Shown here one piece after another: positions 9,601 to 15,626 of a DNA stretch of 24,024 nucleotides. The DNA is from a virus. The notes under the pieces were generated by a model. That model saw only the letters and a list, made by a program, of their open reading frames with translations, was not told the origin of the DNA and searched no databases. The position numbers were made by a program, and so were the translations under genes. The DNA is taken from the IMG/VR virus record IMGVR_UViG_3300022539_000319, positions 1-24,024 of that record; one strand, 5' to 3'. Positions within the stretch are counted from its first letter, which is position 1. The number at the start of each line of letters is the position of its first letter.

Positions 9601-10893
9601 GGTTATCTTGGAGAGACCAGCGAGATATGGACGCGACTTGCACTGCGAGAAAGAGCTTTGCGAAATGGCAAGCCACCCCACGAGGCCACCTGGATAGCCC
9701 GCAACTATCTGGACTTCTCACAGGGTGGTAGTTTCACAAAAGCAGCCGATACAGCAATACCATATTTGAACGCCGGAGTTCAGGGCACAAGAGGGCTTGT
9801 CAGAGCAGCTAAAGAAAAGCCCGCGACCTTCACTTACAAGTTAGCAGAGATGGGCGCACTTGCAACTGGCCTATACCTTGCCAACAGACACACGAACCGA
9901 GAGTGTTGGGACTCTGTATCAGACCACGACAAGGCCAACTACTTCATTATCACTACTCCGCTCAGTTACACCGACAAAGAAGGAAATAAGCGACACCTAT
10001 ACTTTAGAATAGCCAAAGACCAGGGACAGAAGCTCGTCTGTACCGTCTTTGAGAATCTTATGGCGAAACACTTAGGAGAGGAAATCAGCGTTGACCAGGT
10101 GACGGAAGCTGCACGCGGTCTTGTAACGGTTATGCCGACCGACCTTATGCCCCCGACATTGGATGCAGCTTTAGGATACTTTTCAAACAAAGACTTCTGG
10201 CGTAACGAGGATATATGGAAGGGGCCGGAAGTCGAACCGAGAGAAGAATATCGAGCATACACCCATCCCGCCCTTGTCGAGATTGGCAGAGTTACAGGAG
10301 TATCACCGGAGCGGGCGGGATATGCCCTTGAGCAATTACTTACTTATGGCAATATCTATACCTCTGCGGTCGGTGGCGGCCTGCGTCTGGTGATGGACAA
10401 ACTGCCGGAAGATGTAAAAGAGCAAGCTACTCAGGATATGCTTAGGCAAGCCCCATTCATACGCCGAGTATTGAAAGCCACCGACCCGTACACCAAGCAC
10501 GAAAAGGCCATTGACATCGCCGCACGGCAAGAGGAGACAAGGCGATATGTCCAGACCCGAACCCTGGACGCATTATCAGAGCAAGTTTACGCCGGACAGA
10601 TAGAAAAAGCCAAAGTCATAAAGTTTATATCAGCTCAGCCCTGGCAAGACAGAGAACGATTACTCGAGCGCCATATGCGATACGGTAAGCTTCGCGGCAT
10701 ACCCGACAAGCGATGGTGGCTTAACCTAATAGACCTGCCCCCAGAGACCGCAGCGACCGTCTATTGGACACGCTACCAGCAGGCAGACAAAGCCGAGCAG
10801 AAACGGCTCGACCAATATATGCGGAAAGTGCCAGGAATTATCACAGAACGTTTTATGTTGCGCCTGAATCAACTCAAAAAGAAAAAGGAATAA
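6667..10893 (+). CDS. Large internal virion / DNA-ejection protein (LPD38-type)
   Basis: A 1408-residue protein, the largest gene here, in the position of T7 gp15/gp16-type ejection proteins. A glycine-rich hydrophobic segment at about 233-262 could insert in membranes. Helical regions occupy most of the length. From about residue 885 to 1110 the text GINPEFALTNLPRDIAHA and the following WTRLALRERAL and NYLDFSQGG resemble the large polyvalent protein-associated domain LPD38 found in phage ejection proteins. The C-terminus is lysine-rich. I see no clear peptidoglycan-cleaving motif, so any lytic role is unknown. The start overlaps the previous stop as TAATG. Probably carried in the capsid and injected with the genome. 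Confidence 0.7.
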   Translation: MPELNVKTESEKSTAGDNLKSVTVGHNLEFSAVAEYPGEQEFFDPSEPPAFAPAQEVAKPDFGIKVAPLSPAREWLYEHRRLDMKPYIDYRPEGPMYYERGALESLYPGIAPKIIKARRAGYTDGMIATNIVDMVDRAMKAGYTDGQIEMNLFKGYMDYGFFERPIGSFFYGRRENVLEKMWDYVGTTPDFETSPIKHELRAVVERGLSSFTAGLTDALQTEIAQPKTIPGAIGGSVSSLIGFILGPMKMAKGIIGGRLAPTSTGLRGIAQLMKQGGATLGLSGFLSSAIPAVTENDEATDAAVELLENTATMTLTGALYPVAGVIPTKPLRMAVGLAALDYIRGKGEFTIDDVVKGVVDGTIDREVLAERSFGYLLDLYFLNKVKPMREQLAGLEKNAMVRRMLELNAEETEQTIIYLRKANLIPSDPERFLNGLGKFDKIIAFGNEKNFNATYKMLINEQYKLAAKIQADILGKTTIRIPKELNALAQTARQFTKPVNFANAVKAKGKLTAIEKEALQKATKGDLKAFWKGVSDRDYLEKQSMIQHKSQSEKILDAMKTEIMFNKADTELQRLSDGKIRRAYQGAARALWDTSANIKKDLLKKGGALGKEAVIRHDLIRGASSKAALMIDQAAGKIYQGLNKSEEIILNRIIQSRRTIAIEKYRADIRHPAGLGLKEHQAYLDGIPKEQFMRLSERADLYFKEMDSQLSQLHKAGIISRESYKGLLEKGDYSPRRFIQHIDPERTYTFAGKKITIWDSGIKALDEGSYKTLSNNSRALLAQVVSRVQARIFRNQANRALYDLAKEMPDNGVVGLVEVKKVTKKGVTIYKKAPAGFEQIGVMIDGKSVPMNIPSAMAREWVNSDPAINSQVANMIGWLSGAKILRPMATGINPEFALTNLPRDIAHAWITTTEYSPHLPITVAQMVKDYAKVLPDTITRQGRWLDYLNQGGGMSFLTHQGHITRKGVGKLSAIQNVLGYLGETSEIWTRLALRERALRNGKPPHEATWIARNYLDFSQGGSFTKAADTAIPYLNAGVQGTRGLVRAAKEKPATFTYKLAEMGALATGLYLANRHTNRECWDSVSDHDKANYFIITTPLSYTDKEGNKRHLYFRIAKDQGQKLVCTVFENLMAKHLGEEISVDQVTEAARGLVTVMPTDLMPPTLDAALGYFSNKDFWRNEDIWKGPEVEPREEYRAYTHPALVEIGRVTGVSPERAGYALEQLLTYGNIYTSAVGGGLRLVMDKLPEDVKEQATQDMLRQAPFIRRVLKATDPYTKHEKAIDIAARQEETRRYVQTRTLDALSEQVYAGQIEKAKVIKFISAQPWQDRERLLERHMRYGKLRGIPDKRWWLNLIDLPPETAATVYWTRYQQADKAEQKRLDQYMRKVPGIITERFMLRLNQLKKKKE

Positions 10894-10982
10894 TGGTTGT
10901 GATATTATCATCATACCCTCTATCTTTCGATTTAAGGCGTCCAGCACGCCCGTTAGTGGACGAAAGCGCCAGAAACGTATAA
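10893..10982 (+). CDS. Possible 29-residue coupled ORF after the virion operon
   Basis: The ATG overlaps the stop of the ejection protein (TAATG) and has a good AAAAAGGA just upstream, so it may be translated by coupling. The product is 29 residues, MVVILSSYPLSFDLRRPARP followed by nine more, with no known motif. It could be a real small protein at the end of the operon or simply an accident of the overlap. Confidence 0.3.
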   Translation: MVVILSSYPLSFDLRRPARPLVDESARNV

Positions 10983-10989
10983 GTCCTCG

Positions 10990-11101
10990 GCTCATTGAAA
11001 AGCTCATATTTGCGGTGTAGGTACGTAATAACCCCCCCCACTTATTACGGTGTAAGCAACCCCTGTTTGAAATGTTTCGTTTTGAAACATTTGAAATGAG
11101 C
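10990..11101 (+). ncRNA. Three-way-junction-like structure or terminator after the virion operon
   Basis: Three perfect stems are nested. An outer 7-bp stem pairs 10990-10996 with 11095-11101 (GCTCATT/AATGAGC). Inside are an 8-bp stem 11024-11031/11042-11049 (CGTAATAA/TTATTACG), whose loop holds eight C in a row, and a 9-bp stem 11070-11078/11084-11092 (AAATGTTTC/GAAACATTT). A T5 run follows at 11103-11107. It may end the virion transcript or be a processed RNA. A second GCTCAT at 11002 could compete for the outer stem. Confidence 0.35.
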
Positions 11102-11148
11102 AATTTTTGCCCATTTGCTTCTATTGGGTATTTCTCTAAAGAATTTGA

Positions 11149-11355
11149 CTATCTGTTCAGAATCAATAAAATAATCACGATAATTGTGGCGATTATCGGA
11201 ATGGCTATGCCTAAAATGATTTGAAATTGAGTTATATGCCGATACCCAGCTTGACCCAAGAGTTGCTTAACGGTGGGCAACCCCTTAGATTTGCCCAATG
11301 CGTACCCAATTCCTAAAAGACCCAAGACAACGATAAATATTGAGAACCATACCAT
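11149..11355 (-). CDS. Small two-helix membrane protein, possibly holin-like
   Basis: On the minus strand, 68 residues. Two hydrophobic helices (about 3-22 and 46-66) flank a basic, glycine-containing middle (GKSKGLPTVKQLLGQAGYRH), and the protein ends in NR. This could be a small holin or another phage membrane protein; no lysis gene is otherwise visible. There is no clear ribosome binding site. A TTGAAA-17 bp-TACATT promoter-like pair reads toward it from just upstream. AT-rich DNA can mimic membrane segments by chance, so the call is tentative. The opposite strand carries a TTGACT-16 bp-TAAAAT promoter-like pair at 11145-11172. Confidence 0.45.
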   Translation of the reverse strand: MVWFSIFIVVLGLLGIGYALGKSKGLPTVKQLLGQAGYRHITQFQIILGIAIPIIATIIVIILLILNR

Positions 11356-11409
11356 AAAAACAATGTAACAGAAAATCAGAGAATTTTCAATACCTTTTTC
11401 AAAAAAGAT

Positions 11410-11437
11410 TTGACAACCGAAGAATTGACGATAGAAT
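11410..11437 (+). promoter_or_regulatory. Promoter of the first pseudoknot RNA
   Basis: TTGACA at 11410-11415 and TAGAAT at 11432-11437 are 16 bp apart, predicting transcription from about 11444. The 5' strand of the long A stem starts about five bases later. Confidence 0.6.
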
Positions 11438-11443
11438 TAGTAT

Positions 11444-11562
11444 ATGAACTCAATAGCAATGTCAAGTCTGTTGAATCAATCAATTATGGCTGGGGTAGAG
11501 GTCTATCCGCAAGGACGACCCGCGCTTTACATTGCTATTGAGCGCCATTTATCCCCAGCCAT
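11444..11562 (+). ncRNA. Interleaved-stem (pseudoknot) leader RNA, copy 1
   Basis: Two long perfect stems interleave. A (11449-11461, CTCAATAGCAATG) pairs for 13 bp with A' (11530-11542). B (11486-11495, ATGGCTGGGG) lies inside the A loop and pairs for 10 bp with B' (11553-11562), beyond A'. An AAGG at 11511-11514 can pair with CTTT at 11525-11528, one base before A'. The A'-B' linker is 10 nt. Lengths this great are very unlikely by chance. There is no U-run after B'. The RNA reads into a second pseudoknot and then the gene at 11650. It may fold as a true pseudoknot or switch between A-A' and B-B'. Confidence 0.6.
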
Positions 11563-11584
11563 TGATTATCTTAGGGCAGTCCGG

Positions 11585-11646
11585 CAGCGGTGGTTTTGGT
11601 TGCCTACCTTCCGCCGCTGTCCGTGCTGTCCAGAAAAGGTAGGCAA
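11585..11646 (+). promoter_or_regulatory. Second pseudoknot covering the ribosome binding site of the 11650 gene
   Basis: A 9-bp stem with one G-U pair (11585-11593/11611-11619) has in its loop 11600-11610 (TTGCCTACCTT), which pairs perfectly for 11 bp with 11636-11646 (AAGGTAGGCAA). The latter contains the Shine-Dalgarno-like AAGGTAGG, 4 nt before the ATG at 11650. This is an H-type pseudoknot that would block translation when folded. Confidence 0.55.
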
Positions 11647-11649
11647 AAA

Positions 11650-12378
11650 ATGTCAGACAAAAATGATGATTTAGAGCAAATTTACTTCTATAAGACGTTA
11701 ATTAACAAGTCAATTGACTTATACAAAGCACTTCAATCGCTAAGGGGAAAACACAAAAGCCTACCACTAAACGTTCCCGGACACATGCGCGGCAATGTTG
11801 ACCTGAAACCAGATGGTTTCTATTATTATAAAAGAAGAAATGGTCAACCTTATAACTGGAAGAAGGAATACGAAGAGGCGATAGATTGTATGCTCGCCCT
11901 GAAAATAAGGTTATTCAAATCAAACCCTAACCTTGAATTACCAGAATTACCGAAGAAAACCGAAGAAACCGATGCGGTTATAGGTTTTAATAAAATTCAG
12001 GAATGTCAAGAATGGTGTATAACAGCACAGAAAATATGGGACAGCAAAGAGCCAATAGGTGATTCAGGTGTTGGCGAAAACACTACGGAAAGACCTGTTA
12101 AAGAATGGAAAAAACCAAGAGGCTACACTGGTAGCAATACTATCATTTATTCGACAGTTGGAGAACTTAAACAAAAACTACATCTACCGACTCAGGGCGA
12201 TGAAAAAAACAAAATACCTCGCTCTACATTGGGGTCTTGGCGACAACAAGACAGTGTTAAAGGCGGCGAATTAGAAGGGGAAACTAAAACCGACCCAATT
12301 ACTTATGAAGTGTATTATCCTAATAAATGGCTCAAAAAACAAATCTTGAAATACAAGCCAAAAGACCGTAATTCGTAA
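11650..12378 (+). CDS. Unknown protein with a possible C-terminal HTH
   Basis: The ATG at 11650 follows AAGGTAGG closely; an earlier in-frame start at 11590 lies inside the leader pseudoknot and is unlikely. The product is 242 residues, charged and rather helical at the N-terminus. Near residues 170-210 the pattern STVGELKQKLHLP, a charged turn, then IPRSTLGSWRQQ looks like a helix-turn-helix of the small excisionase/regulator kind. It is the first gene of the regulatory and replication region and sits under a long structured leader, so a regulator is plausible. I do not recognise the family. Confidence 0.6.
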   Translation: MSDKNDDLEQIYFYKTLINKSIDLYKALQSLRGKHKSLPLNVPGHMRGNVDLKPDGFYYYKRRNGQPYNWKKEYEEAIDCMLALKIRLFKSNPNLELPELPKKTEETDAVIGFNKIQECQEWCITAQKIWDSKEPIGDSGVGENTTERPVKEWKKPRGYTGSNTIIYSTVGELKQKLHLPTQGDEKNKIPRSTLGSWRQQDSVKGGELEGETKTDPITYEVYYPNKWLKKQILKYKPKDRNS

Positions 12379-12519
12379 CACCACCCCTCTTAGGCAAAAC
12401 AGTTCTACGCGCAAAGCTTGCACATCTAAACACTTACAAACTTCGTAACTGTAACACGCCCTATTTTCGTGTTACGAATTGAAATAATCAAAAATAGGCT
12501 TATTCTCATACCAGAATAA
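12370..12519 (+). promoter_or_regulatory. Promoter with a cluster of inverted-repeat operators
   Basis: TTGAAA (12479-12484) and TATTCT (12501-12506) are 16 bp apart, ahead of the HTH gene at 12540. Around them: AATTCGTAACA at 12370-12380 is the exact inverse of 12470-12480; GTAACACG/CGTGTTAC pair at 12451-12458/12468-12475; CCTATTTT/AAAATAGG at 12460-12467/12491-12498 reach from upstream of the -35 into the spacer; TTATTC/GAATAA at 12500-12505/12514-12519 cover the -10. Half-sites TTCGTAAC and GTAACAC recur. This looks like a repressor-controlled early promoter. Confidence 0.5.
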
Positions 12520-12539
12520 AATTATTAAGGAGTAAACGT

Positions 12540-12746
12540 ATGGATTTTGTAACAGTTGGTGACATAGCAAAAAGGCTTGATGTTGATAGAGATGTTGTGT
12601 CCTACGCTATCCGTAAGATGAAAATTCAACCAGTAGGCCGCGCTGGTATTGTGAGAATGTTTACTGGTGCTGCACAAGCAAAGGTTAGTAAGTTTCTCAA
12701 TTCAAAAAGACGGGTTAGAAAGGAGATGTTGCGATGCACACTATAA
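12540..12746 (+). CDS. Small helix-turn-helix protein
   Basis: 68 residues behind a good AAGGAG ribosome site (10 nt spacing). TVGDIAKRLDVDRDVVSYAIRK is a clear helix-turn-helix of the MerR/excisionase type, followed by a wing-like segment with GRAGIVRMF and a basic tail. It probably binds DNA, perhaps the operator cluster immediately upstream, as an early regulator or excisionase. It overlaps the next small ORF by 13 bp. Confidence 0.65.
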   Translation: MDFVTVGDIAKRLDVDRDVVSYAIRKMKIQPVGRAGIVRMFTGAAQAKVSKFLNSKRRVRKEMLRCTL

Positions 12747-12919
12747 AAGCACCAAAAAGAAAGGTCGCCCTGCCAGGGACGACCCCGAAAAATCAACGAC
12801 ACAACGGAAAGTACCACAATCACGTTCAATTGTCAACCCCCTACGTAAAATTTTTTTCGAGGCCGAGAAAAGTGTGTCAGCGACCAGCCAACCGAAACGG
12901 AATTAAGAGAGCCTCTTGA
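12734..12919 (+). CDS. Small basic hypothetical protein
   Basis: The ATG at 12734 has AAAGGAG about 10 nt upstream, and the stop overlaps the next ATG as TGATG, which supports translation of this frame. The 61 residues are very basic and rich in proline and asparagine, without a known motif. A competing frame (12667-12906) encodes a more protein-like basic text (KKGRPARDDPEK) but lacks a clear start and ribosome site. One of the two is probably real. Confidence 0.4.
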   Translation: MHTIKAPKRKVALPGTTPKNQRHNGKYHNHVQLSTPYVKFFSRPRKVCQRPANRNGIKRAS

Positions 12920-13641
12920 TGGCGAAAACAACAAAAAATATAATCAAGAATGGATATATCATACTAGCGCGGATTATCAGGGAGTCCGCAATATGGCAGG
13001 ACAGCCCCGACTTGTTCAAGCTATTTCTATACCTGCTCATCGTGGCTCATCACGACAAGAAGCCAAAACGGTTCAATAATTTTGAGATTAAGCGTGGCGA
13101 GCTTATAACAAGCCTAAGCATCATTGCTGAGGATAATCAATATTATGAGCAGAAGGCAATTCGTAGATGGTCTCGCCAAAAAGTTGCTCGTATGCTCAGG
13201 AAATTGAAAGAACAAGAGCGAATAGAACTAATAACGGACACTTATGGAACACATATAAGTATTTGTAACTACGACCTTTACCAGAATCCAAGAGCATACA
13301 AAGCGGACAACAGTGGAACGGTAGCGGACAACAGTGGAACAACGCCGTACATATACAACAATGGTAATAATGGTAATAACGGTAACAATGATAATAAAAA
13401 GAAGGCGCGCGCTAAATTTACCAAGCCTACGGTTCAAGAGGTTTCAGAATATGCCAACAGTATCAACTATATCTCTTTGAACAGCCAGCTTTTCGTTGAT
13501 ACTTATGATGCCCGCGGCTGGATGATAGGCAAGAACAAGATGAAAGATTGGCGCGCAGCCGTCAGAACTTGGAGAGACAGAGAGAATGGACACAGTAAAA
13601 TTAGCGGAAGTAATCAACCCACTAAACAGTTTATCCGGTAG
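12919..13641 (+). CDS. Phage replication initiator (O/DnaD-like)
   Basis: The ATG at 12919 overlaps the previous stop (TGATG). The 240-residue protein begins with GYIILARIIRESAIWQDSPDLF, a winged-helix replisome-organiser N-terminus, and includes SRQKVARMLRKLKEQERIEL, its wing-helix core, near residues 90-112. A low-complexity linker of NGN repeats follows (about 148-160). The C-terminal part (FVDTYDARGWMIGKNKMKDWRAAVRTW) is the conserved block often found in phage replication proteins paired with a helicase loader. It should bind the origin and recruit the loader encoded next, with which it overlaps by 56 bp. The repeats in its coding DNA may be the origin. Confidence 0.7.
   Translation: MAKTTKNIIKNGYIILARIIRESAIWQDSPDLFKLFLYLLIVAHHDKKPKRFNNFEIKRGELITSLSIIAEDNQYYEQKAIRRWSRQKVARMLRKLKEQERIELITDTYGTHISICNYDLYQNPRAYKADNSGTVADNSGTTPYIYNNGNNGNNGNNDNKKKARAKFTKPTVQEVSEYANSINYISLNSQLFVDTYDARGWMIGKNKMKDWRAAVRTWRDRENGHSKISGSNQPTKQFIR
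13302..13395 (+). repeat. Iteron-like repeats inside the initiator gene; candidate origin
   Basis: Two exact 18-bp copies of AGCGGACAACAGTGGAAC start at 13302 and 13323 (21-bp period). They are followed at 13360-13395 by four 9-bp units (AATGGTAAT and variants), an AT-rich tract running into a stretch of A. Iterons plus AT-rich DNA inside the initiator gene is the arrangement of lambdoid origins. Confidence 0.45.
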
Positions 13642-14293
13642 GTGTGAAAACTGCGGATACGGGTTAAAACACAAAGATAAGGAAGGTCTGCGCAAGTGGT
13701 GCAAGCGATGTATTGATGTTTACTACCGCAAAGAACACCTGTGGCCAGAGTGTGCCGAACAGACAATCCTAAAGCTGGTCGAACAATTCTACCTCGATGC
13801 AAATATCGAAGCGCTGGACAAGGATGTTAGGGATAAGCTCCTGGAGCTAAAGTATGGGCAAGATGTTTTTATGTACGGGTCGGTAGGCACGGGGAAGACC
13901 TATGCTATGGCGACAATGATACGTAAATACATCTACGAAGGCTATCATTGTGAAAGAATAAACTTTGACGACTTCTGCGTAAAAGTACGGTCAACAATGG
14001 GTGTGGCAGCAAAAAAGACAGAGTGGGATTTGATAGAACCATTAAAACAGGTAGATAAAATGTTCATTGACGACCTGGGAATACGCAGCAAACAGGAAAC
14101 AGACTTTGCCTACGTCACATTCTACTCATTATTAAACAAACGCCAAGAACGGATGTTACCTACGTTTATAAGCTCCAATAAAACTATTGAGCAGTTAGGA
14201 GAATCGTTTGACCAAAGAGTAGCGTCCAGACTTCAAACAGCATTGGTGATTGAAATAACTGGCCAAGACCGGCGGGCAATTAAGAAGGATTGA
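13586..14293 (+). CDS. DnaC-like AAA+ helicase loader
   Basis: 235 residues. Walker A GSVGTGKT (98-105), Walker B MFIDDLG (159-165), sensor-1-like SSNKT (196-200) and an arginine-finger-like DQRVASRL (209-216) identify a DnaC/IstB-type ATPase. Two CxxC pairs (C20/C23 and C39/C42) near the N-terminus suggest a small zinc finger, a region where loaders contact helicase or initiator. It loads the host replicative helicase at the phage origin together with the initiator encoded upstream. The start has a purine-rich GGAGAGACAGAGAGA upstream and lies inside the end of the initiator gene. All catalytic motifs are intact. Confidence 0.85.
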   Translation: MDTVKLAEVINPLNSLSGRCENCGYGLKHKDKEGLRKWCKRCIDVYYRKEHLWPECAEQTILKLVEQFYLDANIEALDKDVRDKLLELKYGQDVFMYGSVGTGKTYAMATMIRKYIYEGYHCERINFDDFCVKVRSTMGVAAKKTEWDLIEPLKQVDKMFIDDLGIRSKQETDFAYVTFYSLLNKRQERMLPTFISSNKTIEQLGESFDQRVASRLQTALVIEITGQDRRAIKKD

Positions 14294-14297
14294 AGGA

Positions 14298-14522
14298 ATG
14301 TCACGAAACAGAAAGAGATTTGAAAGCAATAAACAGCGTAAGAGTAATCATCAGCAGAGAACATCACGGGTAACTATAGATGTTCGGCTGGAGGAAGAAA
14401 TTGTTTTATTTGATATGCGAAGTTGCAATACAACAAGGCTAAAGATTTATGAACAGCCTGGCGGGTTTACTATAGCTTTCCAAGTGCCGGCAAATATACG
14501 GATTAGCAGGAATGGCTTATGA
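14298..14522 (+). CDS. Small protein with a possible CsrA-like fold
   Basis: 74 residues, starting right after GAAGGA and 4 nt after the loader gene. The first 26 residues are basic and polar. From residue 30 the text RLEEEIVLFD lines up with the CsrA block (K/R)VGExIxIGD, and GGFTIAFQVPANIRISRNGL lines up with GxxVRxGIxAPxxVxVHRxEI, including the proline and the arginine used for RNA binding. The middle is about five residues longer than in CsrA. This resemblance was made by eye and may be chance; a structure prediction would settle it. If right, it is a phage RNA-binding protein for GGA motifs. Confidence 0.4.
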   Translation: MSRNRKRFESNKQRKSNHQQRTSRVTIDVRLEEEIVLFDMRSCNTTRLKIYEQPGGFTIAFQVPANIRISRNGL

Positions 14523-14569
14523 TAGAAAAGAGCGGTGGCGTAAAAAGACGGGTTAAGCCAGATACCTAA
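14519..14569 (+). CDS. 16-codon ORF in an ATGA overlap
   Basis: MIEKSGGVKRRVKPDT starts in an ATGA overlap with the previous gene and lies largely inside a hairpin. It may be a leader peptide or nothing. Basic composition; no known family. Confidence 0.2.
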   Translation: MIEKSGGVKRRVKPDT

Positions 14570-14584
14570 ACCGTTGCCGCCGCT
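14531..14584 (+). terminator. Long hairpin with short T-run
   Basis: AGCGGTGGC (14531-14539) pairs with GCCGCCGCT (14576-14584), 9 bp with one G-U, followed by TTTTATTTGATTT. An inner imperfect stem fills the loop. It may end the replication operon or attenuate the HTH gene at 14604. Confidence 0.4.
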
Positions 14585-14603
14585 TTTATTTGATTTATTG
14601 AAA

Positions 14604-14837
14604 ATGGTTGAATCCAACGAGAACAACTTGAACCCTTTATTACTGCCTGCGAGGGAAGCGGCGAAATTACTCAATATCAGCCTGGCGTTTTTCTATTCGC
14701 TGCACAATACAGGGAAAGTACCTTTGCCGAGGAAATTAGGTCGGCGAACCTTATGGTCGGTTCAGGAATTGAAGGATTGGATAGCTGCTGCATGCCCTGG
14801 GCGTGCAGAGTGGCAGAGACAGCGAAAGAAAGATTGA
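14604..14837 (+). CDS. AlpA/excisionase-like HTH protein
   Basis: The ATG at 14604 gives 77 residues; an upstream TTG in the same frame (14574) would lie within the hairpin. LLPAREAAKLLNISLAFFYSL, then GKVPLPRKLGRRTLWSVQELKDWI, is the winged HTH_17 pattern of AlpA and phage excisionases: it binds DNA and often controls integrase activity or expression. No ribosome site is evident. It is followed 8 nt later by a homing endonuclease gene. Confidence 0.7.
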   Translation: MVESNENNLNPLLLPAREAAKLLNISLAFFYSLHNTGKVPLPRKLGRRTLWSVQELKDWIAAACPGRAEWQRQRKKD

Positions 14838-14844
14838 TAAAGAT

Positions 14845-15342
14845 ATGAAGATAATACCGCTTACACAGGATAAGGTTGCCTACGTGGATGACGAGGACTT
14901 TGAGAGAGTGTCCCAGTACCGATGGTACGCTTTATGGAACGGTAATAAGTGGTATGCTATAGCAAATATTGACGATAAAACTGTTTATCTTCATCGCCTC
15001 ATATTAGAGACTCCTACCGGATTTGATGTTGACCATATTGACAATAACGGCCTTGACAATCGGCGCCAGAATATTCGCAACTGCACACACGCCGAGAATC
15101 TGCGAAATCAAGAGCCACAAAAAAACACTATGTCTTGTTTTAAGGGGGTTGTTTGGAATAAGCTAAAGCTCAAATGGCAAGCCCGTATAAAAGTGAACGG
15201 CAAACAGAGGTATCTTGGTTGTTTTGATAATGAAGATGAAGCTGCTCTTGCTTATAACGAAGCTGCGAAAAAATACTTCGGCGAATTTGCGAGGCTGAAT
15301 TTTATTGTCAAGCCAGGCGAAAGTTATTCTCTTTTTGCGTAA
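14845..15342 (+). CDS. HNH homing endonuclease with AP2 DNA-binding domain
   Basis: 165 residues from the ATG at 14845, which is better placed than starts inside the previous gene. Residues 45-90 hold the HNH core (VYLHRLIL, DVDHIDNNGLDNRRQNIRNC), with the DH pair and conserved asparagines intact. Residues 97-153 (FKGVVWNKLKLKWQARI ... YLGCFDNEDEAALAYNEAA) form an AP2-type DNA-binding domain. This HNH-AP2 fusion is typical of free-standing homing endonucleases of phages, which cut homologous sites lacking the gene. It sits between the AlpA-like gene and a structured intergenic region, and is probably a selfish insertion. Confidence 0.85.
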   Translation: MKIIPLTQDKVAYVDDEDFERVSQYRWYALWNGNKWYAIANIDDKTVYLHRLILETPTGFDVDHIDNNGLDNRRQNIRNCTHAENLRNQEPQKNTMSCFKGVVWNKLKLKWQARIKVNGKQRYLGCFDNEDEAALAYNEAAKKYFGEFARLNFIVKPGESYSLFA

Positions 15343-15474
15343 TTGGAAGGTAGGCTGTTAAACTACCCATCGACCTGCGAACGTCAAACACAGCTAACGT
15401 GGCAGCCTCGGAAAATAGCGAAAAGGGCTATAAATGCCCGATTCAGAAAAAAGTGATATTTTTTTTATTTTCTC

Positions 15475-15502
15475 TTGACGTAGCTTGATGGTATGATATA
15501 AT
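15475..15502 (+). promoter_or_regulatory. Promoter of the second pseudoknot RNA
   Basis: TTGACG (15475-15480) and TATAAT (15497-15502), 16 bp apart, predicting a start near 15509. The region before it, 15343-15474, holds a small GGTAG/CTACC hairpin near 15348-15366 and an AT-rich stretch, and no gene that I can see. Confidence 0.65.
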
Positions 15503-15508
15503 TGTAAA

Positions 15509-15608
15509 CACTATGAGACCCAGCGCTAATCACGGAATGATTACGGAAAGCCCAAAAGGAGTCCAGCCTTCGCGCTGGGTCTCAGCTTCTTGCGGGCTTT
15601 CTTTTTTT
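15509..15608 (+). ncRNA. Interleaved-stem (pseudoknot) leader RNA, copy 2
   Basis: A (15514-15526, TGAGACCCAGCGC) pairs for 13 bp with A' (15572-15584). Inside the A loop are a hairpin TAATCA/TGATTA (15527-15532/15538-15543) with CGGAA in its loop, then B (15546-15553, GAAAGCCC), then AAGG/CCTT (15556-15559/15567-15570) ending one C before A'. B pairs for 8 bp with B' (15594-15601), and seven T follow (15602-15608), so B-B' can act as an intrinsic terminator. The A'-B' linker is 9-10 nt. The gene at 15627 starts 19 nt after the T-run, so this is either a leader attenuator or a separate small RNA. Confidence 0.65.
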
Positions 15609-15626
15609 CTTACAAGGTAAGACAAA

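Noticed and set aside
12451-12498. Interleaved 8-bp stems that could form an H-type pseudoknot like the leader RNAs.
   Set aside because: They overlap the -35 and spacer of the likely promoter and contain repeated half-sites, so DNA operators explain them better; there is no AAGG...CCTT hairpin.
12667-12906. Alternative basic ORF overlapping 12734-12919.
   Set aside because: It has no clear start codon or ribosome site, while the other frame has both and a coupled stop; not fully excluded because its protein text is more natural.
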